Origin: JBKCUK01 sp046318415
Lineage (GTDB): Bacteria > Pseudomonadota > Alphaproteobacteria > Caedimonadales > Caedimonadaceae
Assembly: GCA_046318415.1 (NCBI GenBank)
Contig: JBKCUK010000005.1
Location: 116,168 to 180,167, forward strand
Length of the DNA: 64,000 nt
Reading direction: 5' to 3'
Shown: positions 56,389 through 64,000 of the stretch, piece after piece
How the letters are laid out: every line of letters starts with the position of its first letter
Numbering within the stretch: position 1 is the stretch's first letter
Notes under the pieces: model-generated
Database searches by the model: none
What the model was told of the DNA's origin: nothing
Seen by the model: only the letters and a program-made list of their open reading frames with translations
Program-made: the position numbers and the translations under genes

Positions 56389-57144
56389 ATGACACAAGAG
56401 ACTCATTTCGGCTTTAAAAAAGTCAGCGAATCCGATAAAGCCCGCCTGGTCAGTGATGTGTTTCGCAGTGTTGCCAGCAAATATGATCTCATGAACGACC
56501 TCATGAGTGGCGGTTTGCATCGTTTGTGGAAAGATGAGCTCATTAAAATGCTGCGCCCACGCGCCAACATGCACCTTTTGGATCTTGCAGGTGGTACCGG
56601 AGATATTGCACGACGCTTCTTGGATGCCACCCATGGCATGACGCCTGAGGCGAAGGTTACCATTTGCGATATCAATGCGGCCATGTTGAGCGAGGGACGC
56701 ACCAACCTCACCAACAAAGGCTATTTAAAGCGCATTGACTTCATTCAAGGGGATGCCACATGCCTACCTTTTGAGGACCAGTCTTTTGATGCCGTCACCA
56801 TCTCGTTTGGGCTTCGTAATGTGGCGAATTTCGAGCGGGCCTTGGCTGAGATCTATCGTGTTCTCAAAGTGGGCGGCAGCTTTTACTGTCTTGAATTTTC
56901 CAAAATCAACAACCCCTTACTGCGCACGGCTTACCAAACCTATGCTTTTAGTGTGATTCCCACCGTTGGCCAAATCGTGGCGAAGGATCGCGAGTCCTAC
57001 CAATACCTTATTGAAAGCATTGAACAATTCCCCGACCAGGCCACCCTTGCCGCCATGATGCAAGCGGTTGGTTTCCGCGAAGTGGCCTGGCGCGATTTGA
57101 CATTTGGCGTTTGCGCCATTCACAGCGGACTTCGCCTTGCTTAA
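56389..57144 (+). CDS. ubiE: Ubiquinone/menaquinone methyltransferase UbiE
   Basis: C-methyltransferase in quinone synthesis. 251 residues from the ATG at 56389 with GAGGAA upstream; an in-frame extension to 56329 is not needed. Motifs: HFGFKKVSESDKARLV, VFRSVASKYDLMNDLMSGGLHRLWK, SAM motif LLDLAGGTGDIARRF and FGLRNVANFERALAEIYRVLKVGG. Next to mutM, as in many alphaproteobacteria. Confidence 0.97.
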   Translation: MTQETHFGFKKVSESDKARLVSDVFRSVASKYDLMNDLMSGGLHRLWKDELIKMLRPRANMHLLDLAGGTGDIARRFLDATHGMTPEAKVTICDINAAMLSEGRTNLTNKGYLKRIDFIQGDATCLPFEDQSFDAVTISFGLRNVANFERALAEIYRVLKVGGSFYCLEFSKINNPLLRTAYQTYAFSVIPTVGQIVAKDRESYQYLIESIEQFPDQATLAAMMQAVGFREVAWRDLTFGVCAIHSGLRLA

Positions 57145-57217
57145 AGGACCTTGCAAGCGGGAAGGGCCTTGGCTACTGTGAGGGCTTGAAGGAAGTGAAT
57201 AGACAAGGAGAACGTCC

Positions 57218-57505
57218 ATGGAGCTTGACCCAACTGTCGTCAAGCGGGTGGCGCGTCTGGCGCGCATTCGCATTGAAGAGCAACACGTGCCCCAGATCCA
57301 ACAGCAACTGACGGGCATTTTGAATTGGATCGAGCAGTTGGGCGAAGTCAACACCGATCAAGTCGAGCCCATGTCCAGCGTTCATGCCAAAGCCATGCCT
57401 GTGCGTGAGGATGTGGTGAATGACGGCAACTGTGCCGAAGCCATTCTCACCAATGCGCCAGAACGCGAATTGGATCTTTTTGCCGTCCCAAAGGTCGTAG
57501 AATAA
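57218..57505 (+). CDS. gatC: Asp-tRNA(Asn)/Glu-tRNA(Gln) amidotransferase subunit C
   Basis: 95 residues. Small stabilising subunit of GatCAB. VKRVARLARIRIEEQHVPQIQQQL, VEPMSSV and RED-V are family motifs. AAGGAGA precedes the ATG. First gene of gatCAB. Confidence 0.96.
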   Translation: MELDPTVVKRVARLARIRIEEQHVPQIQQQLTGILNWIEQLGEVNTDQVEPMSSVHAKAMPVREDVVNDGNCAEAILTNAPERELDLFAVPKVVE

Positions 57506-57514
57506 GAGGCCGCC

Positions 57515-59002
57515 ATGTCACAAGAACTCACCCGTTTAACCATGACTGAGGCCCTTGAAGGCCTTAGCGCGAAGAAAATAAGCTGCGTTGAACTGACCAC
57601 AGCCTACATCCAAAAGATGGAAGCGACCAAGGACCTCAATGCCTACATCACCCCCACCCCTGACCTTGCCATGGATCAGGCCAAGGCGGTTGATGCACGC
57701 CTTGCCAAAGGCGAGGCCCTGCGTCCCATGGAAGGCATGCCCATCGCCATGAAAGACCTCTTTTGCACCAAGGGCGTGCGCACAACAGCGGCATCAAAAA
57801 TTCTTGGTAACTTTGTCCCCACCTATGAATCTACAGTCAGCGCCAATTTGTGGAACGCCGGATCCATCATGCTCGGCAAGGCGAACTTGGACGAGTTCGC
57901 CATGGGGTCGGCCAACATCACCAGCGCCTTTGGCAATGTGATCAGCCCCTGGCGCGTGAAGGACGATGAACGTCGCTTTGTGCCGGGTGGGTCATCGGGT
58001 GGCTCTGTTGCCGCCGTTGCTGCTGGCGCTGCCATTGCGGCCATAGGTACCGACACCGGTGGATCCATTCGCCAGCCCGCTGCCTTTACCGGCCTTGTCG
58101 GTCTTAAGCCCACTTATGGTCTCTGCTCTCGCTGGGGCATCGTGGCCTTTGCTTCGTCCCTGGATCAAGCAGGCCCCCTCACCAGGGACGTCAAAGACTG
58201 CGCCTTGATGATGCGCGTCATGGCGGGACATGACCCCAAAGACGCCACATCAGCACAAGTGACCATCCCTGATTATCTGAGTGCGCTGGAAGCTAACTTC
58301 AAGGGTAAGCGCATTGGCATCCCGAAGGAATATCGTGTTGAGGGTATGTCCGCTGAGACCAACGCCATGTGGGAAAAGGGCATTGCCTGGATGCGGGATG
58401 CGGGCGCCGAGATTGTTGAAATCTCGCTGCCGCACACTAAGTATGCGCTGCCCACCTATTACGTCATTGCACCTGCCGAAGCTTCGTCCAACCTTGCCCG
58501 CTATGACGGTGTGCGTTATGGACTTCGGGTACCTGGTGAAAGCCTCGATGAACTTTACGAACTCACCCGTGCGGAGGGCTTTGGTCAGGAAGTGCGACGT
58601 CGTATTATGATCGGCACCTATGTTCTCTCGGCCGGCTATTATGATGCTTATTACCTGAAAGCCCAGAAAGTGCGTCGCTTGATTACCCAAGACTTTGAAC
58701 ACGCGTTTGACAAGGTGGATCTGATTCTCACGCCCACCACGCCTCACCCAGCCTTCGCTTTTGGTGAAGAGCCCAAGGATCCTGTGTCCATGTACATGAA
58801 CGACGTCCTCACCGTGCCGGCAAACTTGGCGGGCATTCCTGCCATCTCGGTCCCTGCCGCTCTCAGTGGTGAAGGATTGCCCATGGGACTGCAGTTGTTG
58901 GGTCGCGCCTTTGACGAAATGACGTTGCTTCAAGGTGCTTATATTATTGAAAAAGCTGCGAATTTCGCAGCAGAAGTTGCTGAATTACGGAGGGCATCAT
59001 GA
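57515..59002 (+). CDS. gatA: Asp-tRNA(Asn)/Glu-tRNA(Gln) amidotransferase subunit A
   Basis: 495 residues. Amidase subunit that frees ammonia from glutamine for transamidation of misacylated Glu-tRNA(Gln) or Asp-tRNA(Asn). The Ser-cisSer-Lys triad is intact: Lys80 ([10 protein letters not shown]), Ser160 ([14 protein letters not shown]) and Ser184 ([13 protein letters not shown]). Its stop overlaps the start of gatB (ATGA). Confidence 0.98.
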   Translation: MSQELTRLTMTEALEGLSAKKISCVELTTAYIQKMEATKDLNAYITPTPDLAMDQAKAVDARLAKGEALRPMEGMPIAMKDLFCTKGVRTTAASKILGNFVPTYESTVSANLWNAGSIMLGKANLDEFAMGSANITSAFGNVISPWRVKDDERRFVPGGSSGGSVAAVAAGAAIAAIGTDTGGSIRQPAAFTGLVGLKPTYGLCSRWGIVAFASSLDQAGPLTRDVKDCALMMRVMAGHDPKDATSAQVTIPDYLSALEANFKGKRIGIPKEYRVEGMSAETNAMWEKGIAWMRDAGAEIVEISLPHTKYALPTYYVIAPAEASSNLARYDGVRYGLRVPGESLDELYELTRAEGFGQEVRRRIMIGTYVLSAGYYDAYYLKAQKVRRLITQDFEHAFDKVDLILTPTTPHPAFAFGEEPKDPVSMYMNDVLTVPANLAGIPAISVPAALSGEGLPMGLQLLGRAFDEMTLLQGAYIIEKAANFAAEVAELRRAS

Positions 59003-60483
59003 GCGCTACCCCCCTTATTGAAGGTCGTACGGGCAATTGGGAAGTGGTAATCGGCATTGAGATCCACGCCCAGGTGACGTCCGCGGCCAAGTTGTTCTCT
59101 GGTGCTGCCACGGCCTTTGGCGCTTCACCCAACAGCCAAGTTTCACTTGTGGATGCCGCTTTTCCGGGCATGTTGCCGGTGATCAACCGTATTTGTGTTG
59201 AGCAAGCCATTCGCACTGGCTTTGGTCTCAATGCGGAAATCAATCCGATTTCGGTGTTTGATCGCAAAAATTACTTCTATGCGGATCTTCCAGCAGGCTA
59301 TCAGATTTCCCAATTTACCCGGCCCATCGTTGGGAGAGGCCACCTTGATATCGACCTTGAAGATGGCACCACACGCCGTATTGGCATCACCCGCCTGCAT
59401 CTTGAGCAAGATGCCGGGAAAAGCATCCACGACCAGCACCCGCAAAAAAGTTACATCGATCTGAACCGCGCGGGTGTTGCGTTGATGGAAATCGTCAGCG
59501 AGCCCGACATTCGCTCGGCTGAAGAAGCCATGGCCTATGTGAAGAAAATGCGCTCGCTGGTGCGTTATTTGGGCACGTGTGATGGCAACATGGAGCAAGG
59601 TAATTTGCGGGCCGACATTAACATTTCGCTGCGCCGCCCAGGAGAGCCTTTTGGCACCCGCGCGGAGATCAAGAACGTGAACTCGGTGCGCTTCATTGGC
59701 CAAGCCATAAATTACGAGATCCAGCGCCAGCTTGAGATCCTAGAAGATGGCGGTACCATCGATCAAGAGACACGGCTTTTTGATGCCAGCACGGGAACGA
59801 CACGGACCATGCGCAGTAAAGAAGACGCCCATGATTACCGTTATTTTCCAGACCCTGACCTGCCGCCTTTGGTGGTCAGTGAAGCTGAAATCGCAAAAAT
59901 TCAAGCAAGCTTGCCTGAACTTCCAGATGCGAAGCGTCGTCGCTTTATCGACTCCTTTAACCTCTCTCACTATGACGCCACAATGCTGACGTCGGAAAAG
60001 GAGGTGGCGGACTACTACGAGGCTGGTCTTAGCGCTTTTGCTGACCTGAAGGCAGGAGACAAAGGGCCTAAGCTTTTGGCAAACTGGATCATTGGCGAGC
60101 TCTTTGCAGCGTTGAACAGGGAAAACTTGTCCATCGAAGGCAGTAAAGTTTCCGCATCCCATCTTGCTGAACTTGTAAGCCTTATTGCCAGCAACGTCAT
60201 CTCAGGCAGCATCGCCAAGGGTGTTTTTGCCGACATGTGGGAGACCGGCCAATCGGCAGCGGCCATCGTTAAAGCCAAGGGTCTTGAGCAAGTCAGCAAT
60301 GATTCTGCCATTCGCGCGACGATCGCCAAGATCCTGGAGGAAAATGCCGATAAAGTTGTGGAATATCGCTCGGGCAAAGATAAGCTCTTCGGCTTTTTTG
60401 TGGGCCTTGTGATGCGGGCCATGGCCGGCAAGGGCAATCCCCAAATGATCAATGATCTTCTGCGTGAGATGTTGGCAGGATAG
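58999..60483 (+). CDS. gatB: Asp-tRNA(Asn)/Glu-tRNA(Gln) amidotransferase subunit B
   Basis: 494 residues. tRNA-binding and kinase subunit of Gat[16 protein letters not shown] at the start, the cradle domain with [12 protein letters not shown] and [17 protein letters not shown], and the C-terminal helical/YqeY region that contacts tRNA are all present. Last gene of the operon, closed by a terminator. Confidence 0.98.
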   Translation: MSATPLIEGRTGNWEVVIGIEIHAQVTSAAKLFSGAATAFGASPNSQVSLVDAAFPGMLPVINRICVEQAIRTGFGLNAEINPISVFDRKNYFYADLPAGYQISQFTRPIVGRGHLDIDLEDGTTRRIGITRLHLEQDAGKSIHDQHPQKSYIDLNRAGVALMEIVSEPDIRSAEEAMAYVKKMRSLVRYLGTCDGNMEQGNLRADINISLRRPGEPFGTRAEIKNVNSVRFIGQAINYEIQRQLEILEDGGTIDQETRLFDASTGTTRTMRSKEDAHDYRYFPDPDLPPLVVSEAEIAKIQASLPELPDAKRRRFIDSFNLSHYDATMLTSEKEVADYYEAGLSAFADLKAGDKGPKLLANWIIGELFAALNRENLSIEGSKVSASHLAELVSLIASNVISGSIAKGVFADMWETGQSAAAIVKAKGLEQVSNDSAIRATIAKILEENADKVVEYRSGKDKLFGFFVGLVMRAMAGKGNPQMINDLLREMLAG

Positions 60484-60491
60484 GTTTCGAA

Positions 60492-60525
60492 GGGGGACGA
60501 CTTTCCCCTCGTCCCCCACTTTTGT
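60492..60525 (+). terminator. Rho-independent terminator of gatCAB
   Basis: GGGGGACGA and TCGTCCCCC pair around CTTTCCCC, followed by ACTTTTGTT, 8 bases after the gatB stop. Confidence 0.9.
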
Positions 60526-60860
60526 TGTGAGGTTTTACGGGTCAGAGAACCTTGTCTTCACCATGTTCGTTCGGTTGGTTTGCAAACCCTTTCAACAAAA
60601 AAGTGCCATTCTTTTTAGATAGAAACCCTCCGTGAAATGCCTTTGGGGTCTCTGCACTCCTGGATAGATGCCTGAATCAACCACTCTCCCCTCCTCTGTT
60701 TTCGATGCTAACAATAGGCATAAGCTAGACTTTTCTGTGGATTTTCGAACTGAGATTGGACACCGCCTTAGGCGCGCGGCAAATCGATTGTGTTCTTTAG
60801 AACTCCCCCAATGGGCAAATCACCTTTAATGAAAGCCTAACCCAAACAAGGAGAAGAATC
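60526..60860 (+). other. Intergenic region before the exported-protein cluster
   Basis: About 330 bases with no gene or RNA recognised. It separates the housekeeping gatCAB operon from three accessory exported-protein genes and should hold the promoter of the first one. Confidence 0.45.
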
Positions 60861-61379
60861 ATGATGCGCATCTTCCTATTGAGTTTATTCGTCCCCGTTT
60901 CTTTAGCGCTTTTGGGCACAGAAGCAGATGCTTCTTCGAATCAGTCTTCAGGTGAAGAAGAAATGTCCATAAGAGCCCGACATGTTCAGTTTGCGCTTCC
61001 CGTGAGTGCGGAGGAAGATTCCCGGACGACGCGGGATACCAATGGTCGATTCCTACGCGATTTAGGTTATACGCCACCCCATCGGCCGGGTTATCGGGTG
61101 ATTCGCAGTGAAGGTCAATACTATTATGTCCCCCATCACCACACCGCAGAAGAAGCTGCTCGTGTGGCAGGCGCGCAAGCGGAACGCCTTCATGACGAGG
61201 TCGAGCTGGAAAATCTTCGTTGGTGTGCAGCACACCCTGTTCCTCGACAGGAAAACTTCTCCGTTTCTATTTTCAAAACATGTGGGGCAATCTTGTCTTA
61301 TTTATCTGAGACATTCTGGCATTGGTTTACCCCAGCGGCGCCAATTGAGAATCATGAAAATACTCAATACGAGAAATAA
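60861..61379 (+). CDS. Exported protein, RVxF / TPP-RPGYRV family member 1
   Basis: 172 residues. AAGGAG precedes tandem ATGs. Signal peptide: RIFLLSLFVPVSLALLG up to about EADA. RHVQF (40-44) fits the loose PP1-docking pattern [RK]-x-[VI]-x-[FW]. Exactly 29 residues later ends GYTPP, followed by HRPGYRV and a Tyr-rich strand (GQYYYVPHHH). A helix and a hydrophobic C-terminal segment (FKTCGAILSYLSETFWHW) follow. The same elements with the same spacing occur in the third gene of the cluster (62241-63011). No known family; host-directed activity is inferred only. Confidence 0.75.
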   Translation: MMRIFLLSLFVPVSLALLGTEADASSNQSSGEEEMSIRARHVQFALPVSAEEDSRTTRDTNGRFLRDLGYTPPHRPGYRVIRSEGQYYYVPHHHTAEEAARVAGAQAERLHDEVELENLRWCAAHPVPRQENFSVSIFKTCGAILSYLSETFWHWFTPAAPIENHENTQYEK

Positions 61380-61537
61380 TACATAGCTAATGGTCACAGG
61401 TTTAATGCTTGATGGTTATTTAAACCGAATGCATCTTTATCATTAGTCAATTTCAAAAACAATATTCGCCTTTTTGTAAATATTGGGATATTCATAGCAT
61501 CGTTACTGTTAAAACAAACATACGGAAAGATTGAACT

Positions 61538-62002
61538 ATGAAAACACACTTTATTAACAAAATTGTTCTTGGACTTATTCTTGCAGTCGGCAGTGCCCAG
61601 GCCACTGATCTAAATGATGGTGAGAACTTTGCCCCTGGCTTCAATTTTGCTTACGATTCTCAGGGAGATGTTGTCCCCCCGATGATGAAATCCTTTAACT
61701 TTACCACAGCAGCGGGAGAGGAAGAGTACGACACGTATTGTCAGGCTTACGAGCAATACAGCGCGCTTCAACCATCGGGGCCAGAGCCAATCGATTTTTT
61801 TGATGGATCCTTCGATGATTTTATTAATCTTGGAAACGAGAGTGCCAACGCCAGAAGTCAACAAGAAGAGCAAACCCCTCCCGCTCCTTCCCCTCAGACC
61901 GCGATCGGCCAAGCGGCAGCTCACGTCATCGGCCCTCGGGTTGTGACATCCATTGGCAGCTGGTTGGGCTACACTTACGAGAACAATGAGCGTAAAAACT
62001 AG
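61538..62002 (+). CDS. Exported acidic protein, cluster member 2
   Basis: 154 residues. Signal peptide KIVLGLILAVGSAQA. The body is acidic and aromatic (EEEYDTYCQAYEQY; PIDFFDGSFDDFINL) with a Gln/Pro linker. The last 30 residues (GPRVVTSIGSWLGYTY) match the end of member 3 (GMKTVKAIGSLLGYHY), so the two share a C-terminal module although their bodies differ. It lacks the TPP-RPGYRV part. GGAAAG lies before the ATG. Unknown function; could be a partner of the neighbouring proteins. Confidence 0.72.
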   Translation: MKTHFINKIVLGLILAVGSAQATDLNDGENFAPGFNFAYDSQGDVVPPMMKSFNFTTAAGEEEYDTYCQAYEQYSALQPSGPEPIDFFDGSFDDFINLGNESANARSQQEEQTPPAPSPQTAIGQAAAHVIGPRVVTSIGSWLGYTYENNERKN

Positions 62003-62020
62003 TCCCTAGAAGCACACAGA

Positions 62021-62060
62021 AGAGAAGGTGATGCGATACAGCATCATCTTTTCTCTCTTC
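62021..62060 (+). terminator. Terminator or hairpin after member 2
   Basis: AGAGAAGGTGATGC and GCATCATCTTTTCTCT pair around GATACA, 18 bases after the stop codon. The long stem has a T-rich right arm. It separates members 2 and 3 into different transcripts. Confidence 0.6.
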
Positions 62061-62240
62061 ATACCCGCTCATACCCCGCCCACCATAGATGCTCATTTCA
62101 TGTTAGGAGTTCTCTCCTGAATTTTTCACAACGACCCCATGCAAAAACTACATTTGCCATAATGGTCAGATCTCCGCTATGACAGCAGCTGTAACAGCTT
62201 AATTCTTATTGCACATGACAAATTGTAGGTAGGATGTCCT

Positions 62241-63011
62241 ATGCTTAATCGTGGTCTTGTTTTGACACTTGGGATGCTGACAGCTACATTCCATTCAAGC
62301 AATGCGTGCGACTTGTCCTCCCACAAGGGAGAGCCTGCGCCAAGCAGTGTTCGTGGCATTCTAAAAGGCGCTTCGCACCAATGCTTTGAGAACGATACAC
62401 CATCCCTTAGAAGAGTTCATTTCGATGCGGAGGCACTCAAGTGCCCAGAAGAACCCCAGAAAGACCGCACCAATAAGCGTTATAAAAAAAGATTTGGCTG
62501 CACGCCTCCTGCGCGGCCTGGCTATCGTGTCGCCGGAAGGGTGCAAGGAGAATTCCAATATCTAAAACCTCATCCTCGCTATTTAACGAAGGAGGGTGAG
62601 ACCTTCCAGGTTTTATCAACAGCCGGTCAAGAAACCAGCAACGCGCTCGCTTGGTCGGCAGAAGTTAAACTTTTATGCTACCAGGAAGACGCGGCACAGC
62701 CAAGTCCCCTCGCATTGGCAACACAGGAAAACCCTGGGAAAGAACCCTCAGAAGATCTGGGCATGCTCGCCCAAACGCCTGAAGCACACGCTCTTACCCA
62801 ATCTCTCCTCCCAACTGCGGCATCCGCAGATGATGTTAACAATTACGATCAAGAATTTAACTTGATGATGACTGAGTTTGAAGCAATGGACGGCAGGGAC
62901 AACCCGAGCATAGCTTTGCCCCAAACCTGGGTTGGGCTTTATGCTGCACCGCTGATTGGTATGAAGACGGTTAAAGCCATAGGATCTCTCCTGGGCTATC
63001 ACTACAATTAA
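62241..63011 (+). CDS. Exported protein with GILK and RRVHF motifs, cluster member 3
   Basis: 256 residues. Signal peptide LVLTLGMLTATFHSSNA. GILK at 39-42 and RRVHF at 57-61 reproduce the SILK ([GS]IL[RK]) and RVxF docking motifs of protein phosphatase 1 regulators, in their usual order. Then come RTNKRYKKRFG, CTPPARPGYRV and a beta stretch (GEFQYLKPHPRY) shared with member 1. A disordered middle, an acidic helix (YDQEFNLMMTEFEAM) and the C-terminal module shared with member 2 finish the protein. It thus joins modules of both neighbours. PP1 binding is an inference from short motifs. Confidence 0.75.
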   Translation: MLNRGLVLTLGMLTATFHSSNACDLSSHKGEPAPSSVRGILKGASHQCFENDTPSLRRVHFDAEALKCPEEPQKDRTNKRYKKRFGCTPPARPGYRVAGRVQGEFQYLKPHPRYLTKEGETFQVLSTAGQETSNALAWSAEVKLLCYQEDAAQPSPLALATQENPGKEPSEDLGMLAQTPEAHALTQSLLPTAASADDVNNYDQEFNLMMTEFEAMDGRDNPSIALPQTWVGLYAAPLIGMKTVKAIGSLLGYHYN

Positions 63012-63297
63012 CCCCAGCCGCGGCCTGCAGGAAGCGAAGTCGAAGGGGTTCAAATGCCAGGTGTGTTTAAGCTCTAATGCATCCATTCCTATAATTCGTG
63101 GTACTAACCATCTGCAGAAACCCAGGCCTGGGGATTCCTTGTCTCTTAAATGGTTTTTAGAGCCGCTTCTGAAGTTCTAACGTATTTGATGACGGGCTAG
63201 AATCACGTTCCCCTGACGACGTCCCTTATTCATCGATGAAAGAACGCCTAAGGCATTCAGGAGTCCGGAATGACTTGGTGCTTGCAGTGTTTACGGC
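63012..63297 (+). other. Intergenic region, no gene seen
   Basis: About 290 bases between converging genes. No frame, RNA or strong terminator recognised. Confidence 0.4.
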
Positions 63298-63720
63298 TTA
63301 CTGTTTGCTGTTATGGGCGTGTTTAGGTTTTTGGCGAAGTCTTTTATAGGCGCGGACAACCTCAGTGCAACCGACTGCAAAGGCCAGAGCGAGCAGCGAT
63401 AGGCTGAGCAAATCGAGATAATTTTGTGGATTCTGGGGATCATAAAAGAGGTAAAAAGTTACATTTTGTCCTCGTAACAGGCTGCTTTTGGGATGTTTGT
63501 GACGGTCTTGTAGGATTATTTCGCCGTTTTCTATGATGTATTCAATTATGAAGTATCTATCATCTGCGTCATTTTCGCCTATGACTCTGGCTTCGGCTAT
63601 TTTTGCTGTCAATATCCACTGATGGGTATAGATAAGGTAGGGGGAGCCGATGAAGAAGATTGTACAGAGGATTGAAGCAATAGTGTTTTTAATGGATAGA
63701 AGACTTTGGATATTCGACAT
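63298..63720 (-). CDS. DUF3592-like membrane protein
   Basis: 140 residues with a membrane helix near each end (TIASILCTIFFIGSPYLIY; YLDLLSLSLLALAFAVGC). Between them lies a small beta domain with RYFIIEYIIENGEII and VTFYLFYDPQNPQNY, the layout of DUF3592 proteins. A basic tail ends the protein. It lies downstream of the 5S gene on the same strand. Function unknown for the family. Confidence 0.72.
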   Translation of the reverse strand: MSNIQSLLSIKNTIASILCTIFFIGSPYLIYTHQWILTAKIAEARVIGENDADDRYFIIEYIIENGEIILQDRHKHPKSSLLRGQNVTFYLFYDPQNPQNYLDLLSLSLLALAFAVGCTEVVRAYKRLRQKPKHAHNSKQ

Positions 63721-63888
63721 ATTTTTTAGGTTACTATGATTTTTGTGTTTGATGGGCTATGGATGTATTTAATTTGGATGGTTGTGATTTGAGTTATTGT
63801 GATGGTTTGTTATTGTTTTGAAGTTTTATTTATGGTTTTTGTCTGGTTTTGGTTTGATTATTGTGCTGTGGTTTTTATGTTGATGATG
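63721..63888 (-). promoter_or_regulatory. C-rich, G-poor stretch after 5S rRNA, possible Rho-dependent terminator
   Basis: The plus strand has only about four C in 168 bases and many G and T, so a transcript leaving the 5S gene would be A/C-rich and almost free of G. Such C-over-G regions are typical Rho loading sites. No hairpin terminator is visible behind 5S. It is inferred to end rRNA transcription. Confidence 0.4.
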
Positions 63889-64000
63889 AGTCTGGCGGTT
63901 ACCTACTTTTCCGCGTCTTGAGACGAAGTATCATTGGCGATGGGGATCTTTACGGTCGAGTTCGGGATGGGATCGCGTGTTATTTCCCCGCTATAACGGC
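63889..64000 (-). rRNA. rrf: 5S ribosomal RNA (5' end beyond window)
   Basis: On the minus strand GATCCCATCCCGAACTCG, GATGATACT-like GCCAATGATACTTCG and the closing GTAGGTAACCGCCAGAC match bacterial 5S rRNA. Only the first few bases, which pair with the 3' end, lie past the right edge. The 16S and 23S genes would be expected to the right. Confidence 0.95.

Noticed and set aside
1..64000. CRISPR arrays, insertion sequences, prophage genes, integrases
   Set aside because: No direct-repeat arrays, transposase or phage structural genes were recognised anywhere in the window.

Overview
The window looks like the chromosome of an alphaproteobacterium, probably a protist- or host-associated one (Holosporales- or Rhodospirillales-like). 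This is inferred from gene families and cannot be fixed to a genus from sequence alone. Supporting signs are an alpha-type SspB, a ChpT phosphotransferase, TTAA-N7-TTAA boxes of CtrA type, an FlbD-type flagellar activator, sigma-54 -24/-12 promoters in front of flagellar genes, GatCAB, a 5S rRNA with the motif GATCCCATCCCGAACTCG, and many Sec-exported proteins without recognisable housekeeping roles.

Layout. 1-5.4 kb (minus): two tandem Sel1-repeat secreted paralogues, a small secreted-protein gene interrupted by an in-frame stop, sspB and an exported unknown. 5.4-8.9 kb: polA, with msrB divergent. 9.0-11.8 kb: a cobalamin riboswitch in front of a BtuB-like receptor and an overlapping tonB-like gene, then tRNA-Gly(CCC). 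12.3-13.8 kb: a large exported protein rich in eukaryote-like short motifs. 14-17.2 kb: glmU-glmS. 17.4-18.8 kb: an AT-rich membrane protein gene. 18.9-25.3 kb: a chemotaxis block, chpT-cheA-cheW-cheY-cheB-cheR. 25.3-26.2 kb: about 0.9 kb without a convincing gene. 26.2-28.6 kb: a DsbA-like oxidoreductase coupled to an MsbA-like ABC exporter. 28.7-38.7 kb: rpsU, tag, an exported GNAT-like protein, an exported subtilase, a RidA protein, threonylcarbamoyl-AMP synthase, gpmI, an exported HD phosphohydrolase, pssA and psd. 39-40.7 kb: two exported or anchored unknowns with very basic tails. 41-54.5 kb (minus): flagellar genes fliK, flgD / flgE / fliF-fliG-fliH-fliN-flbD-flhA-flhF-flhG. 54.7-60.5 kb: ihfB, a small exported protein, mutM, ubiE and gatCAB. 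60.9-63.0 kb: three tandem exported proteins that share modules. The right edge carries a DUF3592-like membrane protein and the 3' part of a 5S rRNA gene.

How the parts fit. Flagellar and chemotaxis control can be read from the DNA. CtrA-type boxes lie in front of fliF and cheA, and chpT heads the chemotaxis block. Sigma-54 promoters lie in front of fliK and flgE. The sigma-54 activator gene flbD lies inside the fliF operon, and ihfB, whose product bends DNA at sigma-54 promoters, is divergent from fliK. This matches the CtrA to FlbD/sigma-54 hierarchy known from Caulobacter.

The most interesting material is the set of exported accessory proteins. In the 60.9-63.0 kb cluster one protein has a GILK motif followed by RRVHF. 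This is the SILK plus RVxF pair that eukaryotic regulators use to dock on protein phosphatase 1. A neighbouring paralogue keeps an RVxF-like element at the same distance from a shared TPP-x-RPGYRV motif. The 12.3 kb protein carries a KEN box, several CDK-type S/T-P-x-K sites, an RxL-like motif, nuclear-localisation-like basic clusters and a His-rich C-terminus resembling HNH nucleases. These are motif-level inferences, but together they point to a candidate set of proteins acting on a eukaryotic host.
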